Shown piece by piece: positions 1-7,600 of a stretch of DNA of 10,678 bases; within the stretch, counting starts at the first letter, position 1, and each line of letters opens with the position of its first letter. Both the position numbers and the translations under genes were made by a program. Location of the stretch: assembly GCA_900547945.1 (NCBI GenBank), contig URIT01000117.1, forward strand, positions 1 through 10,678, given 5' to 3'. The notes beneath the pieces were generated by a model that did no database searches, was not told where the DNA came from, and saw only the letters and a list, made by a program, of their open reading frames with translations. The DNA is from an uncultured bacterium (GTDB lineage Bacteria > Verrucomicrobiota > Kiritimatiellia > RFP12 > UBA1067).

Positions 1-131
1 CCGCCGACGGTCTCCGTGGCGGCACGGAGCGCCCCGGCGGACAGCAGGGCGGCCAGCGCCAGGGCCGCGGCCGCGCGGGAGCGCAGCCCTCCCATGTGGG
101 CCGCACAGCCCACTTTCTTATGAAAATACAT
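1..131 (-). CDS. N-terminal part of an exported protein, cut by the left edge
   Basis: Only the first 43 codons are inside the window, so the function cannot be read. The translation is a signal peptide: a basic n-region (His-Lys-Lys, then Arg-Ser-Arg at residues 17-19), an Ala/Leu-rich hydrophobic stretch at about residues 20-34, and a likely signal peptidase I site near ALRAA at residues 34-38, followed by TETVG. I chose the ATG at 131 because AGGAGGGG lies 9 bases upstream and a promoter sits just beyond that. An in-frame ATG at 95 would give a more ordinary, shorter n-region but has no Shine-Dalgarno sequence. The gene has its own promoter and is separated by 150 bp from the four-gene operon upstream, so it is probably an independent unit. 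The presence of an exported protein is fairly sure; the exact start is moderately sure. Confidence 0.7.
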   Translation of the reverse strand, partial: MYFHKKVGCAAHMGGLRSRAAAALALAALLSAGALRAATETVG

Positions 132-140
132 GTGCAACAG

Positions 141-148
141 CCCCTCCT
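141..148 (-). promoter_or_regulatory. Shine-Dalgarno sequence deciding the start of the left-edge gene
   Basis: On the minus strand this reads AGGAGGGG, with 9 bases to the ATG at 131. The alternative in-frame ATG at 95 has nothing comparable upstream. This supports the longer reading of the exported protein. Confidence 0.6.
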
Positions 149-170
149 AACCACAAACCGAAATGTCCGT

Positions 171-199
171 ATGTTAACACACGCCTCCCCATCTGTCCA
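171..199 (-). promoter_or_regulatory. Sigma70-type promoter for the left-edge gene
   Basis: The minus strand shows a -35 box TGGACA (199-194, 5 of 6 to TTGACA), a 17-bp spacer and a -10 box TAACAT (176-171, 4 of 6 to TATAAT). The -10 is preceded by TGT, giving an extended -10 element. Transcription would start near 164, leaving a leader of about 33 nt that includes the AGGAGGGG site. Box quality, spacing and position in a non-coding gap agree. That the host's main sigma factor reads such boxes is assumed from bacteria in general. Confidence 0.6.
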
Positions 200-210
200 G
201 TCCAGCCGAA

Positions 211-255
211 AGCGTGTGCGTACAAGACATCCAGACATCCGCACACCGGCACGCT
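211..255 (-). terminator. Candidate hairpin terminator after the four-gene operon
   Basis: About 25 bases after the stop codon of the last operon gene, the transcript could fold by pairing 255-250 (AGCGTG) with 216-211 (CACGCT) and 243-240 with 220-217, leaving a 6-base bulge at 249-244. A simpler alternative is a perfect 7-bp stem, 246-240 with 220-214. Only three T residues follow, so this is a weak intrinsic terminator at best. It may simply be a 3'-end stabilising structure. It lies directly before the next gene's promoter, where a terminator is expected. Confidence 0.35.
225..240. repeat. Perfect 8-bp tandem duplication
   Basis: The unit AGACATCC occurs twice head to tail (225-232 and 233-240) in the intergenic gap. 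It forms most of the loop of the hairpin at 211-255. It could be a replication-slippage product or a small binding site; nothing here distinguishes these. Confidence 0.6.
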
Positions 256-280
256 GCGTACCAGGCCAACGCCAGCGGCA

Positions 281-2074
281 TCAGTCCTTCTTCACCTTCG
301 GCGGCACGGGCGCCTTCTTGGGCGGGGGCGCGTTCTTCTTCGGTTTCGGGCGGTTTCCGGGCAGACCGACGAACGCGAACGTCCGCGCGGGGACGAGATG
401 GTTCCAGGCGAAGGCCTGGTTGTATTCGTCCGCCGGCGTGACGGGAACCGTCATACGGACGCCGTTCACGACGGCGGAGGCCGTGAGCGTCATGTTCGTG
501 GGGGCGAGGGGTTTCTGCAGCTTCGAGATCGCCGTCACGACGACGCGGTTCGACGCGGCGGGGATCACGTTCGGCTTGAACTTGACGAAGTCGTTCTCCT
601 CCAGCGTGACGGAGCCGTCGAACCCGTCCCGGCGGACGACCTCGAAGCCCACGCGCGCGCCGCCCCACCAGGCCCGCAGGGCAAGTCCGCTCTTCAGGCA
701 CCACACCTCGAACCGGGGCGCAGGACGGTGGAGGCGCAGCGTATAGAAGAAATCCGCCCCGCCGTGCCCCGCCTCGTCCTCGACGCGGATCTCGTACGTG
801 CCGGGCCTGTCGAACTTCACGCGCCCCACGGGATCGCACTCCGCCTGGATGACGCTGCCGAAGAGGAAGGTGTTCGTGACGTCGTCGATGCGGGCGATTC
901 GGTCCGCCCCCCGCCACACCGTCACGCGCGCGTCGAGCGGCGAGCCCGCGCGGCGGGCGAGCAGGTCGAAGGTCCGCTCACACGGTTCCGGGACGGAGAG
1001 GGTGTGGACATCCACCTGACCAGGACGGGCGATGACGCCGGAGAAGGTCCGTATCTGCGCCTCCGGCGGAACCTCCCAGGCGGGCAGCGGCGAGAGCGAG
1101 AGCGTGCGGACGGACGGGAGGTGTGCGCCCTCCCGCACGGCGATTTCATAGGTGAAGTCCTCGCGGCCCCGGTAGAGGTTGTCGTGGATCTCCAGCGTGT
1201 AGTCATCGTCCGCCGGCGCGGTGAACGTCAGGGCGGGATCGGGGTGGTAGAAGAAGTCGTCCGCGAACGCGAGCTGGTCTCCCGCGCGGTTGACAAGGCG
1301 CAGGACGGGATTGAAGAAACCGGGCACGGCGTCGCCGATGTAGGGCTGGAGTTCGCGCGCCGTCACGCGCAGAGTGACCGTGCGGCCCTTCGCGAGCGGC
1401 AGGATCCAGCGGTCCGTCGAGCCGGGCAGGATCTGTCCGTCCAGCACGCAGGGCAGGTTCGTCACGACGGGCGGCGCGGGCTGCGTGCGGTGCGGCGGCA
1501 CGTAGAGCGGTTCGACGACGTGCGGCGCGGCGGAAACGAGAAACGGACGCGGCGGCGAGAAGCCCTGCGGACCGTAGACGCGGAGGGCGCGCACGCCCGG
1601 CTCGGCGTCCTTGTCCACCGCCACCGTGACGTGCAGCTTCTGGCTCAGCGCGGGCGACATCTGCAGGGCGTTGCGCGGCGTGTAGAGAAAGTGTTCGACG
1701 AGCGCGAGCTGTCCCGCATCCAGCTCGCCGAGCGCGCTGTACCAGCGGTTGGAGCGCCAGTCGGTGTAGAACTCGTCCTCAACGGGCAGACGCGGCTGCG
1801 TGCGGTCGCCCTCTGCGATCCGATCGAGCCACTTCACGAGGTAGCGTCGCTGCCCACCCACGGGTGGCGGGAAATTCGGCACGAGCGCGAAGCCGAGGAC
1901 GCGCACGCCGGGACCCGCCTCCACGCCCTTGAGGTTCCAGAAGAACTGCCCCCCGACGATGAGGCGGTTCGTCGTCCCCGCCTGCACGCCGGCCGGGTAG
2001 ACGTAGCCCACATACGGATCGGCGGCCCACGCCATTCCCGCGAGAAGCGCGAGCAGAATCAGCGCCCCCTTCAT
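281..2074 (-). CDS. Secreted planctomycete-type IPT/PPC-domain protein
   Basis: A 597-residue exported beta-sandwich protein. Residues 1-17 are a Sec signal peptide (MKGALILLALLAGMAWA, then ADPYVG). Residues 20-60 resemble the IPT/TIG-like start of planctomycete proteins (VYPAGVQAGT, then IVGGQFF). A pre-peptidase C-terminal-like domain covers about 209-313, with the characteristic FADDFFYHPDPALTF (270-284) and YRGREDFTYEIAV (301-313). A second beta domain covers about 345-447, and a third begins near 454 (RRDGFDGSVTLEE, 481-493). The tail (572-597) is very rich in Lys and Pro. No catalytic motif is visible, so a binding or structural role at the cell surface is inferred. The start overlaps the stop of the DUF1501 gene by 4 bases (ATGA), with GGAG just upstream, so the two are probably translationally coupled. 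The longer open frame to 2389 is rejected because it overlaps DUF1501 coding sequence and would bury the signal peptide. Confidence 0.85.
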   Translation of the reverse strand: MKGALILLALLAGMAWAADPYVGYVYPAGVQAGTTNRLIVGGQFFWNLKGVEAGPGVRVLGFALVPNFPPPVGGQRRYLVKWLDRIAEGDRTQPRLPVEDEFYTDWRSNRWYSALGELDAGQLALVEHFLYTPRNALQMSPALSQKLHVTVAVDKDAEPGVRALRVYGPQGFSPPRPFLVSAAPHVVEPLYVPPHRTQPAPPVVTNLPCVLDGQILPGSTDRWILPLAKGRTVTLRVTARELQPYIGDAVPGFFNPVLRLVNRAGDQLAFADDFFYHPDPALTFTAPADDDYTLEIHDNLYRGREDFTYEIAVREGAHLPSVRTLSLSPLPAWEVPPEAQIRTFSGVIARPGQVDVHTLSVPEPCERTFDLLARRAGSPLDARVTVWRGADRIARIDDVTNTFLFGSVIQAECDPVGRVKFDRPGTYEIRVEDEAGHGGADFFYTLRLHRPAPRFEVWCLKSGLALRAWWGGARVGFEVVRRDGFDGSVTLEENDFVKFKPNVIPAASNRVVVTAISKLQKPLAPTNMTLTASAVVNGVRMTVPVTPADEYNQAFAWNHLVPARTFAFVGLPGNRPKPKKNAPPPKKAPVPPKVKKD

Positions 2075-3261
2075 GCGTAGATCTCCTTCAGGCGGCCGTG
2101 TTCGGACGGCGGGGGGAGGATGGTGAGCTTCTTGCCGACGTCGTTCGGCATCTCGCCGTCCGGGTCGATGCCGCAGCGCTCGTAGATCGAGCCGAGGAAG
2201 TCGACGGGCGTGACGGGGCGCGCGACGACGTGCGAGGCCGTCTCGTCGCTCTGGCCGACGACGCAGCCGCCCTTGAAGCCGCCACCCGCGACGAGCGCGC
2301 TGAAGCAGGTCGGGTAGTGGTTGCGTCCGCCGTTCCAGGGCGGGTCGCGGTCGATCTTCGTCGTGCGGCCGAACTCGCCGCTCACCCACACGACGGTCGT
2401 GTCGAGCAGCTTCCGGTCCGCGAGGTCCGTCAGGAGCGCGGCGAGCGCGCGGTCCGTTTCGGCCGTGCGGTTCTTCATCGTCTCGAAGTGGCGCTTGTGG
2501 GAATCCCAGCCGCTCATGTTGACGGTGATGTAGGGGACGCCGTATTCGACGAGGCGGCGGGCGGCGAGGAGGCTCTGCCCGATCTGGGTGCGTCCGTAAC
2601 GCGCGCGCATTTCGGGAGGTTCCTGCGTGAGGTCGAACGTCTTGGCGGCGCTGCCCTCGATGACGCGGCGCGCCTGATCGCCGGCCGACAGGAAATCGCC
2701 GAAGCGCGCGGCGTCACCGAAGACGTCCACCATCTTGAGAAGATCGAAGCGGCGCGCCATCTCGGCGGGGGAGAGTCCGCCGGGCGGCACGATGCCGTCC
2801 ACGACGAACCGCGCGGCATTCGGGTTGCCGCCCGTGACGAGCGGGGCGTAGCGGTCGCCGAGGAAACCGACTTCGCTGAAGCGTCCCTTCGCCGCCGTGA
2901 GGATGACGGCGGGCGGCAGGTCGCCCCGGTAGGTCCCGTCGCGCGTCTTCATCATCGCCGTGACGGTGCTGATCGCCGGGAAGACGGTCCCGCCGCCGGG
3001 GTTCCGTCCCGTCTGCATCAGGTAGGTCGCCGTCTCGTGGCCGAAGTGCGGATGGGTCATCGACCGGATGACGGAATAGAGGTGGCCGCACGTCGCGAGG
3101 TTCGGCCACCATTCGTGGATCGCGAGGCCCGGCGCGTTCGTGGGGATCGCCTTCAGGCCGTTGTTGTAGTCCGCCGGCGCGTCCGGCTTCGGGTCAAACG
3201 TCTCCAGCTGGCTCGGGCCGCCCCAGAGCCAGAGTTCAATCACGCTCTTCGCAGGTTTCAT
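2071..3261 (-). CDS. DUF1501 family protein, without the usual Tat signal
   Basis: A 396-residue DUF1501 protein, a family placed with the alkaline phosphatase/sulfatase-like fold; its reaction is not established. Family marks are GGPSQLETFDPKPD (14-27), HPHFGHE (70-76), NMSGWDSH (248-255), WVSGEFGRT (292-300), GGRNHYP (311-317), GGCVVGQSDETA (331-342) and the C-terminal DFLGSIYERCGIDPD (354-368). Family members in PVC bacteria usually carry an N-terminal twin-arginine signal. Here the protein opens with MKPAKSVIELWLWGGPSQ, which corresponds to the start of the mature domain. The ATG at 3261 is preceded by GAGGTGA and lies 13 bp after the DUF1549/1553 stop. The upstream in-frame extension is inside that gene and contains no signal, so the missing signal is not a wrong start. 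The protein may be exported with a partner or act inside the cell. Confidence 0.88.
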   Translation of the reverse strand: MKPAKSVIELWLWGGPSQLETFDPKPDAPADYNNGLKAIPTNAPGLAIHEWWPNLATCGHLYSVIRSMTHPHFGHETATYLMQTGRNPGGGTVFPAISTVTAMMKTRDGTYRGDLPPAVILTAAKGRFSEVGFLGDRYAPLVTGGNPNAARFVVDGIVPPGGLSPAEMARRFDLLKMVDVFGDAARFGDFLSAGDQARRVIEGSAAKTFDLTQEPPEMRARYGRTQIGQSLLAARRLVEYGVPYITVNMSGWDSHKRHFETMKNRTAETDRALAALLTDLADRKLLDTTVVWVSGEFGRTTKIDRDPPWNGGRNHYPTCFSALVAGGGFKGGCVVGQSDETASHVVARPVTPVDFLGSIYERCGIDPDGEMPNDVGKKLTILPPPSEHGRLKEIYA

Positions 3262-3274
3262 CGGTTCACCTCGC

Positions 3275-4657
3275 TCAGTGCTGGTAGAGGAATTCGCGCG
3301 AGTTGAGGAGGCACCAGGCCAGATCGCGCGGGAAGCGCCACTTCTCGGCGCCGCTGGAGAGTTTTTTGAAGTGGCCGAGCAGGTTCTTCTTCTCGGACGG
3401 CGTCGGGGGGCGGGCATAGAAGCGCCAGTAGAGATCCTGGATGATCTCGGCCATGCTCTGGCGGCGGTAGGCGCGGTCGTTCACCATCCGCCCGAGGCCC
3501 TGGAAGATCTTGCCGGAATTGAACAGGTAGAGCCGCTGCTTGGCGGTGATCCCGTTATGGCGCTCGTCGAGGCGGCCCGTATCGCGGGCGGGGCGCCCGA
3601 AGAGGAGGAGAAAGGCGTTCGAGATCGAGCCGTCCTCGATGAGGACGCTGCGGCGGTTCGCCGGGAGGAAGGTGAACGGCTCGGGCGCGATGGACTGGTA
3701 GTCGCGCTTCGTGTCCGTCAGGTCGCAGATCGCGTCGTCCAGCACCTCGGCGTCAAGGCGGCGGTACGGGAAGCCGCCCGTGACGGGACCGCGCGCGTAC
3801 GCGGGCGACAGCGCGAGCGCGCGCACGAGCGGGCGCAGCCGGTAGCCGCTCTCGACGAACAGCGCAACGTGGCGCGGATCGGGCTCGTCGAGGCCGAAGA
3901 GCCAGGCGTCGACGCGCCGCACGAACGCCTTCGCGAAGTCGTCGCGCCATTCGCCCAGCAGCCGCGCGGCGAAGTTCGCCCGCCGGTCCTCGCCCTCCAC
4001 CTGGACGATCTCCTCCTTCCACTCGCGCGTGTTCTTGATGCGCACGCAGGAAAAGTAGTCCGCGAGTTCCCGCCGCCGCGCCTCGGGGAGATCCGCCCAC
4101 TCCCAGCCGAGGAAGGTGCGCGCGGCGATCTCGGCGAACCCCTCGGGCGTGCGCTGCGCCGTCGCGCGCAGGAAATTCACCTCGGCGTCGCGGAAGTCGC
4201 TGCCGGTGGCGGTGAGGAGCGCGCGCGCGAACCGGTCCCACGGCTCGTCGTCCTTCACGAAGGCGTGGATGCGGCGGTGGAAGACGTAGACGGCGTTGGG
4301 CCAGAGGTTGATCGGGAACTCGCTCTTCACGCGCAGGATGTCGCAAAAGCGCATCGACCAGTAGTCCGCAAAGGAATCGGATTCGAGGAGCGCGTCGACG
4401 AGTTCACGCCGGCGGTCGGGGCGCGTCGCGGACGCCGCCCGCTGCGCCTCGTCCTTTGTGGGGATACGCCCCGCGAGGTCGATGTAGGCGCGCCGCACGA
4501 AGACGGCATCCGTGGCGGAACCGTCCGCCGTCTCCCACGGCGACGCCTCCGCCCCCTTCGCTGCGGACGCGGCCGCACCGAAGAGGTTGACCCCCGCAAA
4601 CGCCGGCAGACCCGCCGCCGCCGCGCCGCCCAGAAACGCCCGTCTTGGAATGTCCAT
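3275..4657 (-). CDS. Compact DUF1549/DUF1553 protein with Tat signal
   Basis: A 460-residue protein with a twin-arginine signal at the N-terminus (MDIPRRAFLGGAAAAGLPAF; RR at 5-6, hydrophobic run to about 33). DUF1549 lies at about 48-215 (FVRRAYIDLAGRIPT, 53-67; the Arg-rich LLESDSFADYWSMRFCDILR block, 90-109). DUF1553 lies at about 297-459 (YRRLDAEVLDDAI, 298-310; LLFGRPARDT, 351-360; LNSREFLYQH, 451-460). These domains usually occur in planctomycete proteins of roughly 700-1000 residues with a haem c domain. Here the protein is about half that size and has no CxxCH motif. The DUF1553 stretch that often holds Cys-Glu-Cys-Glu-Arg reads GRLDER. Biochemical function is unknown; an exported role with DUF1501 is inferred from recurrent pairing. 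AGGAGGAC precedes the ATG, and the gene lies 21 bp after the LamG/hydrolase gene. Confidence 0.87.
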   Translation of the reverse strand: MDIPRRAFLGGAAAAGLPAFAGVNLFGAAASAAKGAEASPWETADGSATDAVFVRRAYIDLAGRIPTKDEAQRAASATRPDRRRELVDALLESDSFADYWSMRFCDILRVKSEFPINLWPNAVYVFHRRIHAFVKDDEPWDRFARALLTATGSDFRDAEVNFLRATAQRTPEGFAEIAARTFLGWEWADLPEARRRELADYFSCVRIKNTREWKEEIVQVEGEDRRANFAARLLGEWRDDFAKAFVRRVDAWLFGLDEPDPRHVALFVESGYRLRPLVRALALSPAYARGPVTGGFPYRRLDAEVLDDAICDLTDTKRDYQSIAPEPFTFLPANRRSVLIEDGSISNAFLLLFGRPARDTGRLDERHNGITAKQRLYLFNSGKIFQGLGRMVNDRAYRRQSMAEIIQDLYWRFYARPPTPSEKKNLLGHFKKLSSGAEKWRFPRDLAWCLLNSREFLYQH

Positions 4658-4678
4658 GCCGCCGTCCTCCTCTCTTCC

Positions 4679-7600
4679 CTACCGCACGGCCGGCCCTCCT
4701 TCGGGCGCCGTGTAGCTCCGCAGTTCGTACGGACCCAGCTTCAGCTCCTGCGTCGTCGCGCCGCCGAAGAGTCCCCCTCCGAACGTCTCGCCCGAAACGA
4801 GGTTCTCCGTCTTCGCGGGGAACGCAAGCGTGACGGCGCGAGGCGTCGCACCCGTATTGACGACGTAAAAGTAGCTCCGCCCGTTGAACGTACACTGCCG
4901 CACGCGCACGTCGTCCACCCCGCACGGCACGTCGTCCATCACAACCGCCGGCAGCGCGCGGAACGCCTGGACGAACGGCACGAGCACGTCCTCCATGCCG
5001 TAGGTTCCGATGAGGAAGCCCCCCTTCGAGAGCCCGAGCACGTCACCGTAACGCAGCGGCTCGACGAAGTGCCGCAGCGCGTGGATGCCGGAGGGATTGA
5101 TCGTGGAGACGCGCCAGGGGCACTCCTTCAGCCAGTCGCAGGAGAGCGTGTTGCCGCCGCCGGAGGAGGCGCCGATCGGGCTCTCCCAGTAGCGGTCGTG
5201 CTGGTGGACGAGCGGGAAGGCGGCGCCCTTCAGGTTCGCGTAGAAGCCCGGCAGGGTGTCCAGCACGCGCTGGTGCGCGCGGACGGCGGGCGAGGGATAG
5301 TTCTGCCGCCAGCGGTAGTCCGCCGGCACCATCGTCTGGCCGAGGACGAGGTTCGGAATCTCCTTCGTGAGGCGCACGGGATCGAGGCCCGCGCCGCGCC
5401 AGGCGGAGGACATGAAGCCGTCCTTCAGGAAGTCGGGGTGCGACAGGTTCGCGGGCACCATGTAGTTGAGCCAGAGCTTGAGGTCCGGCCGCCGCGCCGC
5501 GAGCGTGCGCGCCTCCTTCACGTAGAAGTCCGTCACCACGTCGCAGCGCCACTGCAGCCAGTCGTCCCAGGCGTTCGCGCGCAGCCACGCCGCGTAGGCC
5601 CGGCCGCGCAGCGGGTCCTTCTTCAGCCCGTCGGGGAGCGCGAGTCCCTTCGCTCGCGCGAACGCCTCCACGGTGCCGTCGTTGTAGCCGCTCTTCTCGT
5701 CGCCGAACCAGAGGAAGCAGTGGCGCGTGAGGTGCATGCACACGCCCTTGAAGCTCGGATGCCCCGCGCCCTGCTCCACGAGCGCGGCAATCGTCTCGGA
5801 GATGTGGCGGCGCACCTCGGGGTGGTGGAAGTTGAAGTTGGGGGGCGTGTCGTGCCAGCCGCCCCAGTTCGGTCTGCCCGTGTCGTGGATCGCGACGACG
5901 GAACCGTGGAGGGAGCCGTCGGACATCGACGCGCGCGTGACGAGGCCGTCCGGCACCGGCATCGTGTTGAGGTTCACGGTCGGCATGAGGAAGAGCCCCT
6001 CGCGGTCGAACTTCGCGTACCAGGCGCTCAGGAAGTCCGGCGCATGGCGGCGCGGGTTGTAGCGTTCGCCGATCAGACCGTGGTACCAGGCGCCCGGATA
6101 GGCGAGGAGGTTCTCGCCCGTGAACTTCATGAGCGCGGCCGTGCGGTCGATCAGGTTCCCCAGGTCGCCGGGGAGGAAGCCGTCGGACGGCACGGCGAAG
6201 TCGTAGCCGATCGCGGGGTCCTCGAAGTAGAGCGCCACGACGCGGTTCCAGCCGGCGCGCGGCGCGTCCTTCGCTAGGCGCTTCTGCCGTTCTTCGAGGC
6301 GGTTCTTGTCGAAGTTCTGGATGTCGTGCCAGGCGCGCGCGAGGCCGGTCGGCGGCGGCACGGGTTTCGGCTCGCGGATCGCCGCCGCCGGCAGCGCGCC
6401 GCCCTTCACGCGGTAGACGCGCACGGCGGAGAGGGCGGCGGGCGCGCCCGCGCGCGCCGTCATCGCGATGAGCGCGACGTCGGGATCGCTCGCCCAGTAG
6501 AGGACGCGGTGGGTGAGGATGCGCCCCGTGTTCGGGTATTCGTCGCCAGTCGCGTAGCCGACCTGCATCGTGTAGTCGCCGCCCGGCGAGCGGGCCTTCT
6601 GGATGATGAGGTCCGCCGTGCGCACGGCGTCGTCGGGGTAGTCGATCTCGAAGACCCAGAGCGGCGCGTTCGTGTCGATGTTGAAGTGCAGCGCGTAGCG
6701 GTCGCCGGCCTGCGGCCCCGCCTCCAGGTAGGGGACGCCGCCGAGGCGCTTCGCCGCGACGGGCCCCACGGCGCGGAAGCGGTCGGGGCCCGGCGCGCGG
6801 TCGAGCGTCAGCGTCTGGACGAGCTCCAGGTCCCCGAGGACGCCCGGCGCCTTCAGGGCCGCCTGCGCGGCCGCGCCCGTCAGTTCATACGGGTTGTCGC
6901 GTCGCAGCACGGCAAAGGGCACGGAGCCGTAGAACCACGTCCCGTCCGTCGCCTTGAGCGCGTAGTCGCCCGCCGGCAGGTTGACGAGCAGGTGCGCGGG
7001 CCTCTCCCCCACCGCGTCCCGATACTGGGCGACGACCGTCCCGTTCGTGTCGCAAAGGCAGTACTTCAGGCCCGCGAGGTCGCAGCCGGCGGGGCTCGTC
7101 GCCGTCACGGTGAGCGTCCCGGGCGTGTCCGCGAGCGCGTAGAGGCCCTGCGCCTTGAGTTCGATCACCTGCGCGCGCCGCCAGATCTCGCGGATCTGCT
7201 CGGGCGCGAGGGGCGCGGAGTAGATGCGCAGGTCGTCGATGAGGCCGTCGAACTGGCGCGCGTCCCGATCGCCGCCCACGAAGAAGGACGCGAAGGCCTG
7301 GCGGTCGAAGGTGAGGAGGTCGTGCGGCTTGAGCGCCTCGACCATCGGCGAGGTGCCGTCGCCCGCGCTGCGCCCGCCCTGCCCGTTGAGGTAAATCGCC
7401 ACCCCCTCCTCGTCCCACGTCACCGCGAGGTGCGTCCAGTCCTCCCCGCCGGCGGCCAACGGCGGCTGGCGGACGGCGAACTGGTCGTCGTCGTCGCCCT
7501 GGTCGGCGCGGAGGCGGTCGCCCCACCACCAGAACCAGAGCTGCCCCGAGCCGACGCGCGCGCCCTTCGCGGGCTCGTTCGCGAAGAGGACGCGCCAGAT

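Noticed and set aside
96..113. Perfect hairpin GTGGGC-N6-GCCCAC touching the ATG at 95 as a translation-blocking structure
   Set aside because: The better-supported start at 131 places this palindrome inside the coding sequence, so a regulatory role is not needed to explain it.
2075..2389. A 105-residue N-terminal extension of the PPC-type protein
   Set aside because: It is the out-of-frame shadow of the DUF1501 C-terminus, Arg/Pro-rich, and would bury the signal peptide beginning at 2074.
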